This document shows, in pieces, positions 46,125-54,979 of a DNA stretch of 64,000 bases. The notes under the pieces were generated by a model. It had not been told where the DNA came from and searched no databases. It saw nothing but the letters and a program-made list of their open reading frames with translations. The number at the start of each line of letters is the position of its first letter. The first letter of the stretch is position 1. The stretch is from Streptomyces sp. NBC_01754 (GTDB lineage: Bacteria > Actinomycetota > Actinomycetes > Streptomycetales > Streptomycetaceae). The stretch is from the NCBI RefSeq assembly GCF_035918015.1, contig NZ_CP109132.1:3782001-3846000 (forward strand), written 5' to 3'. The position numbers and the translations under genes are program-made.

Positions 46125-47027
46125 ATGAGCCTGCGTCTGAGCACCGTGATCCTCCCCCTCGACCGCTGGCATGAAGGCGGCTGCGCAAAATGGCAGCGGG
46201 CCGAGGATCTGGGCTTCCACTCCGCGTACACGTACGACCACCTGTCCTGGCGCAGCTTTCGCGACGGGCCGTGGTTCGGAGCGGTACCCACGTTGACGGC
46301 AGCGGCGACCGTCACGCAGCGTATGCGTTTGGGTACTCTCGTCACCTCCCCGAACTTCCGGCACCCGGTGACACTCGCCAAGGAGCTCATCGCACTCGAC
46401 GACATCTCCGACGGGCGGATCACGCTGGGGATCGGGGCCGGCGGGAGCGGGTTCGACGCGACGGCGCTCGGGCAGGAGGCGTGGACGCCGAGGGAGCGGG
46501 CCGACCGGTTCGGGGAGTTCCTGCCGCTGTTGGACCGGCTGCTCACCGAGGGCGCGGTCACGCAGGAGGGGGACTACTACTCGGCGGTCGAGGCGCGGAT
46601 TCTGCCCGGTTGTGTGCAGCGGCCTCGGCTGCCGTTCGCGGTCGCGGCGACCGGGCCGCGCGGCATCCGGCTGGCGGCGCGCTACGGGCAGGCGTGGGTG
46701 ACGACCGGCGACCCGAAGCTGTTCGAGGGGGGCACGCCGGAGCAGTCGCGGGCTGCGCTGGCCGGGCAGATCGACCGGCTGGGCGAGGCGTGCGCGGCGG
46801 TCGGGCGGGATGTGGACGAGCTGGGCAAGGTCCTGCTCACCGGTTTCACTCCGGACCGCAACGCGCCTTTCACGTCGGTCGAGGCGTTCGTCGACTTCGC
46901 CGGGCGCCATCAGGAGCTCGGTTTCACCGAGATCGTCGTCCACTGGCCCGTCGCCGACTCCGATTTCGACATCGATCCGGACGTTTTCGAGGCCATCGCC
47001 GCCGAGGGCGCGGGCCGACTGGGCTGA
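46125..47027 (+). CDS. LLM-class F420/FMN-dependent oxidoreductase
   Basis: 300 residues, luciferase-like TIM barrel. Typical elements include LGTLVTSPNFRHPVTLAKEL, GRITLGIGAGGSGFDATALG and GPRGIRLAARYGQAWVTTGD. Actinobacterial members commonly use F420, but the cofactor cannot be decided from sequence. The ATG at 46125 is chosen over a GTG two codons earlier. The gene lies 70 bp after the SWIM gene, and its 5-prime half is duplicated at 41461. Confidence 0.9.
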   Translation: MSLRLSTVILPLDRWHEGGCAKWQRAEDLGFHSAYTYDHLSWRSFRDGPWFGAVPTLTAAATVTQRMRLGTLVTSPNFRHPVTLAKELIALDDISDGRITLGIGAGGSGFDATALGQEAWTPRERADRFGEFLPLLDRLLTEGAVTQEGDYYSAVEARILPGCVQRPRLPFAVAATGPRGIRLAARYGQAWVTTGDPKLFEGGTPEQSRAALAGQIDRLGEACAAVGRDVDELGKVLLTGFTPDRNAPFTSVEAFVDFAGRHQELGFTEIVVHWPVADSDFDIDPDVFEAIAAEGAGRLG

Positions 47028-47210
47028 GCCGTTGGCTCTGACGTGGGAGAGGTGGCCGGCACAGCGCATGGCCGGTCATCTCGACGGCACGTCGTGCGTC
47101 GCGTCTGGTGCGTCGTGCGTTCATCGCGTCGGCGTGCCTGCCCGCGGTGATGCTTCCGGTGCCTTCGGGATTCACGCGGAGTTCGTGACATCGACGGTGG
47201 TATCGAGGTT

Positions 47211-47264
47211 TGATCCACAGCCAAGTCCAGTTATCCACAGCCTGGATGGGGGTTCTGTGGACAA
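47211..47264. promoter_or_regulatory. DnaA-box cluster
   Basis: In the 413-bp gap between the LLM gene and the convergent hydrolase, three boxes lie within 54 bp: TGATCCACA (47211-47219, one mismatch), exact TTATCCACA (47231-47239) and exact TTGTCCACA on the minus strand (47256-47264). The first two are 20 bp apart and face the third. The rest of the gap shows nothing I can name. Confidence 0.75.
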
Positions 47265-47440
47265 CTCCACGGCGCTGCCCGGGTTTTGCACAAGCCAGGC
47301 CGCTGAGCGACGAGTTGAGGGAGGCGTGCACAAGGGGCCTGTCCGGCCGTGGCGTTGGGGATCTCCCCCAACCGCACCTGAAGGACGGCCTCTTGGCACG
47401 GCTGCCCAAATGCCCCGGCAGATAGGCGCGTCCATCCTCC

Positions 47441-48337
47441 TCATGAGGCGTTCGTGGCGAACTCCGCGATCCAGGAGGACAGCTGCTCGGGCCGGGTACG
47501 CGGCGCCCAGTGCCTGGCGGGCAGGGAGCGCCGCACCAACGTGGGGACCCACGCGTCCAGTTCGTCGTACAGCGAAGGAGACAGGAAGACATCGCCGGTG
47601 GGCGTGATCAGCTGGACCGGAACGTGCGCGTGTGCGTCCGTGCGCGGTCTGCGCAGTCGGGTACGGACGTTGTCGCGGTAGAGCCAGGCGCCGTGTGCCG
47701 CGTCCCTGGGCAGGGACGCGGTCGGGTAGCCGTCCGCCGGTACCCTCTCCATCCGTCGCAGGATCCGTGGCCACCGCTTGCCGAGGGGGCCGCGCCAGGC
47801 CATCTCGGGCAGTACGGGGGTGTGCAGTGCGTACACGTACCAGGACTTGGCGCCCTGACCGGCCAGCTGCCTCAAGCCGCGCGAAGTCCGCTGGGCCACA
47901 CGGCGCTTGATCCAGTGGCCGAAGTGGTCGAGGCTGGGCCCGGACACCGAAGTGAACGACGCCACACGGCCCTTGGTGCGCTCCACCGTGGCGAACTCCC
48001 AGGACTGCACCGAACCCCAGTCGTGCCCGACCACATGGACGGGGCGGTCGGGGCTCACCGCGTCCACGACGGCCAGGAAGTCGTCCGTCAGCTTCTCCAG
48101 GGTGAAGCCGCCGCGCAGTGGGCGGGGTGCCGTCGAACGGCCGTGTCCCCGCACGTCGTACAGGACCACGTGCCACTGCTCCGCCAGCCGGTCGGCGACC
48201 CGCGACCAGACCTCCTTGCTGTCCGGATATCCGTGGACGAGCACGACCGTCGGCCGGGCCGGATCGCCCAACTCGGCGACGCACAGCTCGATCCCGCCCG
48301 TACTCACCCAGCGCTCGCGCGCGCCCAGCAGCTTCAC
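47441..48337 (-). CDS. alpha/beta hydrolase, epoxide-hydrolase type (EphD-like, no SDR domain)
   Basis: 298 residues. The nucleophile elbow GHDWGS (Asp nucleophile) and HGYPDSKEVW oxyanion segment, with VSGPSLDHFGHWIKR, match the hydrolase half of EphD-type proteins. Those are usually fused to a C-terminal short-chain dehydrogenase of about 280 residues that is absent here. GTG 48337 is chosen because it starts at the conserved segment. Substrate unknown; epoxide or ester. Confidence 0.82.
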   Translation of the reverse strand: MKLLGARERWVSTGGIELCVAELGDPARPTVVLVHGYPDSKEVWSRVADRLAEQWHVVLYDVRGHGRSTAPRPLRGGFTLEKLTDDFLAVVDAVSPDRPVHVVGHDWGSVQSWEFATVERTKGRVASFTSVSGPSLDHFGHWIKRRVAQRTSRGLRQLAGQGAKSWYVYALHTPVLPEMAWRGPLGKRWPRILRRMERVPADGYPTASLPRDAAHGAWLYRDNVRTRLRRPRTDAHAHVPVQLITPTGDVFLSPSLYDELDAWVPTLVRRSLPARHWAPRTRPEQLSSWIAEFATNAS

Positions 48338-48437
48338 GCCGCCCCCTCGTCGATGTCGGCATCGCGCTACGTGTCCGTAACGTGACACCGCCGAATGTGG
48401 CAACCCGCCGCCCTCACGTCAAGGGATGCCCGGAACC

Positions 48438-48446
48438 TGTGGACAA
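48438..48446 (-). promoter_or_regulatory. single exact DnaA box
   Basis: TGTGGACAA is the exact complement of TTGTCCACA. It lies upstream of the ABC operon (start 48557), 1.2 kb from the 47.2-kb cluster. Confidence 0.55.
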
Positions 48447-48556
48447 CGGATCATCGTCCGCGCGGCCCCCTTACGGGTCCCTACATCTCTGGTCTGACTC
48501 CGATACGACCGTCTGGTCTGACGACTCCTGCGGGGTGCGACGCTACCTTCGTGGGT

Positions 48557-49567
48557 GTGACTGTGATCGCGACCGAAAGCCTGAGCAAGCGGTTCCCCCG
48601 GGTGACCGCGCTTGACCGGCTCTCCTTGGACATCGGACCGGGTGTGACCGGTCTGGTGGGTTCCAACGGAGCCGGCAAGTCCACCTTGATCAAGATTCTG
48701 CTGGGTCTGTCTCCCGCCACCGAGGGCCGGGCCGCAGTGCTCGGGCTCGACGTCGCCACCGAAGGCGCCGCCATCCGGGAGCGGGTCGGGTACATGCCCG
48801 AGCACGACTGCCTGCCGCCCGACGTGTCCGCGACGGAGTTCGTCGTCCACATGGCGCGGATGTCCGGCCTGCCGCCGACGGCGGCGCGCGAGCGGACGGC
48901 CGACACCCTGCGGCACGTGGGCCTGTACGAGGAGCGGTACCGCCCCATCGGCGGCTACTCGACCGGTATGAAACAGCGGGTCAAACTGGCCCAGGCGCTG
49001 GTCCACGACCCGCAACTGGTGCTCCTCGACGAGCCGACCAACGGCCTGGACCCGGTGGGCCGGGACGACATGCTCGGCCTGATCCGGCGTGTCCACTCGG
49101 ACTTCGGGATCTCGGTCCTGGTGACCTCGCACCTTCTGGGTGAACTCGAGCGCACCTGTGACCACGTCGTCGTCATCGACGGCGGGGCGCTGCTGCGGTC
49201 CAGCTCCACCAGCGACTTCACCCAGACCACCACGACCCTGGCCGTCGAGGTCACGGACAGCGACGCCCATCCGGACGGGACCCACGCCCTGCGCGGGGTG
49301 CTCGCCGAAGCCGGTGTCACCTTCGTGGGCCTGGACGGTCTGGACACGGAAGGACTGCCGGGCGCCGGTCACATCCTCCTGCTGGAGGCGACGGGCGAGG
49401 AGACGTACGACCTGGTCCGCGACAGCGTGGCCGGGCTGGGGCTCGGCCTGGTCCGTATGGAACAGCGGCGCCACCACATCGCCGAGGTCTTCCGGAGCGA
49501 GGCGGCCCCGCAGGCGGCCGCGGCCGCGACGGCCGGGGCAGTGACAGCAGAAGGGAAGCGGTCGTGA
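48557..49567 (+). CDS. ABC exporter ATP-binding protein (first)
   Basis: 336 residues. Walker A GSNGAGKST near 35-43, signature YSTGMKQRV near 136, Walker B LVLLDEPTNGLD near 158. A C-terminal extension of about 100 residues follows. The GTG at 48557 is in frame with the conserved ATESLSKRFPRVTALDRL opening; further GTGs flank it and no good ribosome binding site is seen. First gene of a four-gene operon that overlaps its permease by 4 bp (GTGA). Confidence 0.9.
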   Translation: MTVIATESLSKRFPRVTALDRLSLDIGPGVTGLVGSNGAGKSTLIKILLGLSPATEGRAAVLGLDVATEGAAIRERVGYMPEHDCLPPDVSATEFVVHMARMSGLPPTAARERTADTLRHVGLYEERYRPIGGYSTGMKQRVKLAQALVHDPQLVLLDEPTNGLDPVGRDDMLGLIRRVHSDFGISVLVTSHLLGELERTCDHVVVIDGGALLRSSSTSDFTQTTTTLAVEVTDSDAHPDGTHALRGVLAEAGVTFVGLDGLDTEGLPGAGHILLLEATGEETYDLVRDSVAGLGLGLVRMEQRRHHIAEVFRSEAAPQAAAAATAGAVTAEGKRS

Positions 49568-50478
49568 TGAGCGCTGACACCAAGGCCGCCGCGTCCGGGA
49601 GCGACGCCTCGCAGATCCACAACATCGGATACCGCTCGTACGACGGCGTGCGGCTGGGGCGGGCCTACGCCCGCCGTTCGCTCTACTCGCAGTCCCTGCG
49701 CGGGTCCTTCGGGCTGGGGCGGTCCGCCAAGTCCAAGGTGCTGCCGATGCTGCTGTGCGGGGTGATGTGCCTGGTGGCGCTGATCATCGTCGCTGTCGCC
49801 ATGGCCACACCCAACATGACGAAACTGCCGGTCAAGTACACCTCGTTCGCGATCTACCTACAGCCCGTGATCGGGCTCTTCGTCGCTTCGCAGGCCCCGC
49901 AGTCCGTGTCGAGGGACCTCCGCTTCAAGAGTGTGCCGCTGTACTTCTCGCGGCCGATCGAACGCGTCGACTACGTGCTCGCCAAGCTCGGCGCGATGGC
50001 GTCCGCCCTGCTCGTCCTCACCGGACTGCCACTGGTGATCCTCTACGTGGGCGCGCTGCTGGCCGAGTTCGACTTCGCCGACCAGACCAAGTGGTTCGGA
50101 CAGGGGATGGTCTCCGTGGCCCTGCTGTCGGTGCTGTTCGCGGGCCTCGGACTCGTGGTCGCCGCGCTGACCCCGCGGCGCGGTTTCGGCGTCGCCGCGG
50201 TCATCGCCGTACTGACCATCACCTACGGAGCCGTCTCCACGGTCCAGGGCATCGCCTGGGCGACCGGATCGCCCGGGGCCGTGTCCTGGCTGGGCCTGTT
50301 CTCACCGATCACACTGATCGACGGGGTGCAGACCGCGTTCCTCGGGGCCTCCTCCGCCTTCCCCGGTGGCGAGGGACCGGGCGCGGCGGCCGGCGTGGTC
50401 TATCTGTTCGTTGTCCTCGCGCTCGTCGCCGGCTCGTACGCCGTCCTGATGCGCCGCTACCGGAGGGTCGGGCTGTGA
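49564..50478 (+). CDS. ABC exporter permease (first)
   Basis: 304 residues with about six helices, starting at a GTG that overlaps the preceding stop; AAGGGAAG lies 6-7 bases upstream. Before the first helix comes IGYRSYDGVRLGRAYARRSL. It belongs to the ABC-2 type permeases and is the membrane partner of the preceding ATPase. It ends in a GTGA overlap with the second ATPase gene. Confidence 0.88.
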   Translation: MMSADTKAAASGSDASQIHNIGYRSYDGVRLGRAYARRSLYSQSLRGSFGLGRSAKSKVLPMLLCGVMCLVALIIVAVAMATPNMTKLPVKYTSFAIYLQPVIGLFVASQAPQSVSRDLRFKSVPLYFSRPIERVDYVLAKLGAMASALLVLTGLPLVILYVGALLAEFDFADQTKWFGQGMVSVALLSVLFAGLGLVVAALTPRRGFGVAAVIAVLTITYGAVSTVQGIAWATGSPGAVSWLGLFSPITLIDGVQTAFLGASSAFPGGEGPGAAAGVVYLFVVLALVAGSYAVLMRRYRRVGL

Positions 50479-51386
50479 CCACCATCGAGATCGACCACAC
50501 CTCGCGCTGGTTCGGCAACGTGGTCGCCGTCAACGACGTGAGCATGACCGTGGGACCGGGTGTCACGGGGCTGCTGGGCCCCAACGGCGCCGGGAAGTCC
50601 ACGCTGATCAACATGATGGCCGGATTCCTCGCCCCGTCGACGGGCAAGGTCACGCTCGACGGCAAGCAGATCTGGCGCAACGAGGCCGTGTACCGGGCGA
50701 TCGGGATCGTGCCCGAGCGGGAGGGGATGTACGACTTCCTGACCGGCCGGGAGTTCGTCGTCGCCAACGCCGAACTGCACGGTCTGGGCGACGCGGCCGC
50801 GCACAAGGCGCTGGCCACGGTCGAGATGGAGTACGCGCAGGACCGCAAGATCTCCACGTACAGCAAGGGGATGCGCCAGCGGGTGAAGATGGCGTCGGCC
50901 CTGGTGCACGAGCCCTCGGTGCTGCTGCTCGACGAACCGTTCAACGGCATGGACCCGCGTCAGCGGATGCAGCTGATGGAACTGCTCCGGCGGATGGGGG
51001 CGGAAGGCCGGACGGTCCTGTTCTCCTCGCACATCCTGGAGGAGGTCGAGCAGCTGGCCTCCCACATCGAGGTGATCGTCGCGGGACGGCACGCCGCCTC
51101 GGGCGACTTCCGGAAGATCCGCCGGCTGATGACGGACCGGCCGCACCGCTACACCGTGCGCTCCAGCGACGACCGGGCGCTCGCCGCCGCGCTCATCGCG
51201 GATCCCTCGACCGCGGGCATCGAGGTCGACACCACCGAAGGAGCCCTGCTGATCCAGGCCGTCGACTTCGGGCGCTTCACCACGCTGCTGCCGAAGGTGG
51301 CACGCGAACACGGGATCCGGCTGCTGACCGTCTCACCGTCCGACGAGTCCCTCGAATCGGTCTTTTCCTATCTCGTAGCGGCCTGA
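50475..51386 (+). CDS. ABC exporter ATP-binding protein (second)
   Basis: 303 residues. Walker A GPNGAGKST near 37-45, signature YSKGMRQRV near 131, Walker B VLLLDEPFNGMD near 152. It differs from the first ATPase (about one residue in three identical by eye), so each probably pairs with the permease beside it or the two form a heterodimer. It starts at GTG 50475, overlapping the previous stop. Confidence 0.9.
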   Translation: MTTIEIDHTSRWFGNVVAVNDVSMTVGPGVTGLLGPNGAGKSTLINMMAGFLAPSTGKVTLDGKQIWRNEAVYRAIGIVPEREGMYDFLTGREFVVANAELHGLGDAAAHKALATVEMEYAQDRKISTYSKGMRQRVKMASALVHEPSVLLLDEPFNGMDPRQRMQLMELLRRMGAEGRTVLFSSHILEEVEQLASHIEVIVAGRHAASGDFRKIRRLMTDRPHRYTVRSSDDRALAAALIADPSTAGIEVDTTEGALLIQAVDFGRFTTLLPKVAREHGIRLLTVSPSDESLESVFSYLVAA

Positions 51387-51416
51387 GTAGTGGCCTGAAA
51401 GGAGCTGTGAAGCGTC

Positions 51417-52136
51417 ATGTACGACCCCACAGTCGCCCGGCTCACCTACCGGGCCCTGCTCGGCCGGCGCCGGGCCGCCATCCTGTTCGTCCTCCCCGTG
51501 CTGCTGGTGGCCATCGCCGTGGCGGTACGGGCGTTCGCCGGGGCGGACGACGACGTCGCCTCGGGTGTACTCGGCGGGTTCGCCATCGCCACGATGGTGC
51601 CGCTGATCGGTGTCATCGCGGGGACAGGCGCCATCGGGCCGGAGATCGACGACGGTTCGATCGTCTACCTGCTGGCCAAGCCGGTGAAGCGGCCGACGAT
51701 CATCTGCACCAAACTCGTCGTCGCCATCGGCGTGACGATGATCTTCTCGGCGCTGCCCACCCTCGTCGCGGGGCTGATCCTCAACGGCAACGGCGGGCAG
51801 ATCGCGGTGGCGTACACGATCGCGGCACTGGTCGCCTCGATCGCGTACAGCGCGCTGTTCCTGCTGCTGGGCACGGTCAGCCGGCACGCGGTGGTCTTCG
51901 GTCTGGTGTACGCGCTGGTGTGGGAGGCGCTGTTCGGCAGCCTGGTGCCGGGCGCGAGGACGCTGAGTGTGCAGCAGTGGTCCCTGTCGGTCGCGGAGAG
52001 GGTCGCGGGAGACGGCCTGATCACCTCGGACGTCGACCTGTCGCTGGCCACCGTCCTCCTGGTCGGCGTGACGGTCGTGGCAACCTGGTACGCGGGCCAG
52101 AAGCTGCGGGCGCTGAAGCTCGCCGGCGAGGAGTGA
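51417..52136 (+). CDS. ABC exporter permease (second)
   Basis: 239 residues, about six helices, ABC-2 type: MYDPTVARLTYRALLGRRRA, then hydrophobic segments and the amphipathic EIDDGSIVYLLAKPVKRPTI before helix 3. It follows the second ATPase by 30 bp with GGAGCTG as ribosome binding site. It completes the ATPase-permease-ATPase-permease operon, whose substrate is unknown. Confidence 0.88.
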   Translation: MYDPTVARLTYRALLGRRRAAILFVLPVLLVAIAVAVRAFAGADDDVASGVLGGFAIATMVPLIGVIAGTGAIGPEIDDGSIVYLLAKPVKRPTIICTKLVVAIGVTMIFSALPTLVAGLILNGNGGQIAVAYTIAALVASIAYSALFLLLGTVSRHAVVFGLVYALVWEALFGSLVPGARTLSVQQWSLSVAERVAGDGLITSDVDLSLATVLLVGVTVVATWYAGQKLRALKLAGEE

Positions 52137-52164
52137 GACCGCCTCCACGGAACAGCTGTGACGC

Positions 52165-52189
52165 GACCCCCGCCCGATGGGCGGGGGTC
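52165..52189. terminator. bidirectional terminator after the ABC operon
   Basis: GACCCCCGCCC (52165-52175) and GGGCGGGGGTC (52179-52189) form an 11-bp stem with a 3-base loop between the ABC operon and the convergent HAD gene. Confidence 0.9.
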
Positions 52190-52245
52190 GTCCGCGTCCG
52201 GATCGCGCCGCCGCGGCAGCCGCCGTACGCGGGCGGGACGCGGCC

Positions 52246-53058
52246 TTACGGGCGGGGCGTCGTCCGGAGCAGTTCCTCCAGCACCACGGCGATGCCGTCG
52301 TGCTCGTTGGAGGCGGTGACCTCGTCCGCCACGGCCTTCAGATCCTCATGGGCGTTGGCCATGGCCACCCCGTGCCGGGCCCAGCCGAACATGGGTATGT
52401 CGTTCGGCATGTCACCGAAGGCCACGGCGTCCGCCGCCTTCAGCCCCAGGCGGCGGGCGGCCAGCGAGAGACCGGTCGCCTTGGTCAGCCCCAGCGGGAG
52501 GATCTCGACCACACCCGGTCCCGCCATCACCACACCCACCAGGCTGCCGACGGCCTGCCGGGCGGCGGAGGCCAGGGCGTCGTCGCTCAGCTCGGGATGC
52601 TGTATGTAGACCTTGTTCAGCGGGCGGGCCCACATCTCGGCGGCGTCGTCCACGAAGAGGGCCGGCAGCGGCCCTTGCACCTGGTAACCGGGGCCGACGA
52701 GCACCTCGCCGTCCAGCCCGTCACGGCTCGCGGCCAGTGCCAGGGGGCCGACCTCCGCCTCGATCTTGGCCAGCGCGAGCCCGGCCAGCTGGCGGTCCAG
52801 GGTCAGGGAGGTCAGCAGCCGGTGTTCACCGGCGTGGTAGACCTGCGCCCCCTGACCGCACACCGCCAGACCCTCGTACCCCAGGTCGTCCAGGATGTGC
52901 TTGGTCCAGGGGACGGCGCGGCCGGTGACGACGACGTGCGCGGCGCCGGCCGCGGTCACGGCGGCCAGCGCCTGACGGGTGCGCTCCGAGATGGTGTGGT
53001 CGTCACGGAGCAGTGTGCCGTCGAGGTCGGTCGCGACGAGCCTGTAGGGGAAACTCAC
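52246..53058 (-). CDS. HAD-superfamily Cof-type phosphatase
   Basis: 270 residues. [10 protein letters not shown] near 10-19, [10 protein letters not shown] near 43, and [10 protein letters not shown] near 205 carry HAD motifs I, II and IV. It is a paralogue of 39510-40355. The GTG start overlaps the serS stop (GTGA), so it is translated with serS, an arrangement also known in S. coelicolor. Substrate unknown. Confidence 0.9.
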   Translation of the reverse strand: MSFPYRLVATDLDGTLLRDDHTISERTRQALAAVTAAGAAHVVVTGRAVPWTKHILDDLGYEGLAVCGQGAQVYHAGEHRLLTSLTLDRQLAGLALAKIEAEVGPLALAASRDGLDGEVLVGPGYQVQGPLPALFVDDAAEMWARPLNKVYIQHPELSDDALASAARQAVGSLVGVVMAGPGVVEILPLGLTKATGLSLAARRLGLKAADAVAFGDMPNDIPMFGWARHGVAMANAHEDLKAVADEVTASNEHDGIAVVLEELLRTTPRP

Positions 53059-54332
53059 TTGGAGACCGGCTCCAGAACCTCGCGGCCGCCCAGGTACGGG
53101 CGGAGGATCTCCGGCACCCGCACCGAACCGTCGGCCAGCTGGTGGTTCTCCAGGATCGCCACGATCGTGCGCGGTACGGCGCAGAGGGTGCCGTTCAGCG
53201 TGGAGAGCGGCTGGACCTTCTTCCCGTCGCGCATGCGGACCGAGAGCCGGCGGGCCTGGAAGCCGTCGCAGTTGGACGCGGACGTCAGCTCGCGGTACTT
53301 GCCCTGGGTGGGGATCCATGCCTCGCAGTCGAACTTCCGGGAGGCCGAGGCGCCGAGGTCACCGGTGGCGACGTCGATCACCTGGAACGGCAGCTCCAGC
53401 GCGGTGAGCCACTGCTTCTCCCAGTCCAGGAGCCTGCGGTGCTCGGCCTCGGCGTCCGCCGGGTCGACGTACGAGAACATCTCGACCTTGTCGAACTGGT
53501 GGACACGGAAGATGCCCCGGGTGTCCTTGCCGTACGTACCGGCCTCGCGGCGGAAGCAGGGCGAGAAGCCCGCGTACCGCAGCGGCAGCTTGTCGGCGTC
53601 GATGATCTCGTCCATGTGGTACGCCGCGAGCGGGACCTCGGAGGTGCCGACCAGGTAGTAGTCGTCCTTCTCCAGGTGGTAGACGTTCTCCGAGGCCTGG
53701 CCCAGGAAGCCCGTGCCCTCCATGGCGCGGGGACGCACCAGCGCCGGGGTCATCATCGGGACGAAACCGGCCTCGGTGGCCTGCGTGACGGCGGCGTTGA
53801 CCAGGGCGAGCTCCAGGAGCGCGCCGACACCCGTCAGGTAGTAGAAGCGCGATCCGGAGACCTTGGCGCCCCGCTCCATGTCGATGGCGCCGAGCGACTC
53901 ACCGATCTCCAGGTGGTCCTTCGGCTCGAAGCCCTCGGCGCCGAAGTCGCGGATCGTGCCGTGCGTCTCCAGGACGACGAAGTCCTCCTCGCCGCCGACC
54001 GGCACGTCCTCGTGGACGACGTTGCCGAGCAGGAGCAGCAACCGCTTGGCCTCGGCATCGGCCTCGTCCCGGGCGGCGTCGGCCGTCTTCACCTCGGCCT
54101 TCAGCCGGTCGGCCCTCCGCAGGAGCTCGGTGCGCTCCTCGGGGGTGGCCTTGGGGACCAGCTTGCCGAGCGACTTCTGCTCGGAGCGGAGTTCGTCGAA
54201 GCGGACGCCGGACGACCTGCGCAGCTCGTCGGCGGAGAGCAGGGCGTCGACGAGTGCGACGTCCTCTCCACGGGCGCGCTGGGAGGCGCGAACACGGTCG
54301 GGGTCCTCACGGAGCAGGCGAAGGTCAATCAC
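53055..54332 (-). CDS. serS: seryl-tRNA synthetase
   Basis: 425 residues, the normal length. The N-terminal tRNA-binding coiled coil covers about residues 30-100 ([20 protein letters not shown]), and class II motifs 2 and 3 appear as [20 protein letters not shown] and [14 protein letters not shown]. It charges tRNA-Ser in the cytoplasm. Start GTG at 54332. No T-box or attenuator was recognised upstream; the gap instead holds the DnaA-box cluster. Confidence 0.97.
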   Translation of the reverse strand: MIDLRLLREDPDRVRASQRARGEDVALVDALLSADELRRSSGVRFDELRSEQKSLGKLVPKATPEERTELLRRADRLKAEVKTADAARDEADAEAKRLLLLLGNVVHEDVPVGGEEDFVVLETHGTIRDFGAEGFEPKDHLEIGESLGAIDMERGAKVSGSRFYYLTGVGALLELALVNAAVTQATEAGFVPMMTPALVRPRAMEGTGFLGQASENVYHLEKDDYYLVGTSEVPLAAYHMDEIIDADKLPLRYAGFSPCFRREAGTYGKDTRGIFRVHQFDKVEMFSYVDPADAEAEHRRLLDWEKQWLTALELPFQVIDVATGDLGASASRKFDCEAWIPTQGKYRELTSASNCDGFQARRLSVRMRDGKKVQPLSTLNGTLCAVPRTIVAILENHQLADGSVRVPEILRPYLGGREVLEPVSK

Positions 54333-54560
54333 CCCTCAAGGCTACCGGTGCGGGGATCCGTGCCTCGAACCGATATCGAGGAGTGTGATGTTTTGCCGGG
54401 ATTGCCGGAATCTGTGATCCCGTAGGGAATCGCATGGCGAGATGAAGGCTCATGATCATTGATAAGGGAGGCCTAATGCGCTGAAAAGGGTTCAATTCCA
54501 CCTCCCGTCCGAGGTATCGCCGGTGCGCGGAAAGGGAGTTGGGGCCTGCGGGCCCTGGTT

Positions 54561-54855
54561 CTGTCCACAGGGTGAGGTGATCGGTTTTAGTTATCCACAG
54601 GCTGTGGGGAAGATCTGTGGATACTGGAAGGCGTCGTTCCGAAAGCCGCATAGGTGCCCTGTGTTCGTTGCCTAAACCCGATTCAGGCACTCGTTCGAGT
54701 GGGAATTCCTCGCTCTAAAGAGTTGATCAACAGAATTCGGGTGACATGGGCGAGGGTGCACACCCCTGCCCCACCTTGGGGTGGTAGGCGATTTGTCGAC
54801 CTTGCGGCTCGGCGGTGTCGACTTGTCCCCAGGTAGGAGCGGACTCTGTGGATAA
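54561..54855. promoter_or_regulatory. DnaA-box cluster between serS and pheA
   Basis: In the 647-bp gap, exact boxes are TTATCCACA at 54591-54599 and its complement TGTGGATAA at 54847-54855. One-mismatch boxes are CTGTCCACA 54561-54569, GTATCCACA (minus strand) 54616-54624 and TTGTCCCCA 54823-54831, and a weaker TTCCCCACA (minus) lies at 54603-54611. The boxes form two groups about 220 bp apart. No gene was recognised in 54333-54979. Confidence 0.75.
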
Positions 54856-54979
54856 CTTTCCCGTCCTTGCCCACCCACCGATGCCTGGCCCCGGAGAACC
54901 GGCCGGCAATGCCCTGACCTCGGACTCGCAACGCCGTCTTCCACCCCGGTCCCGCGACCCCCGTCTTCCACCCGGCCCC

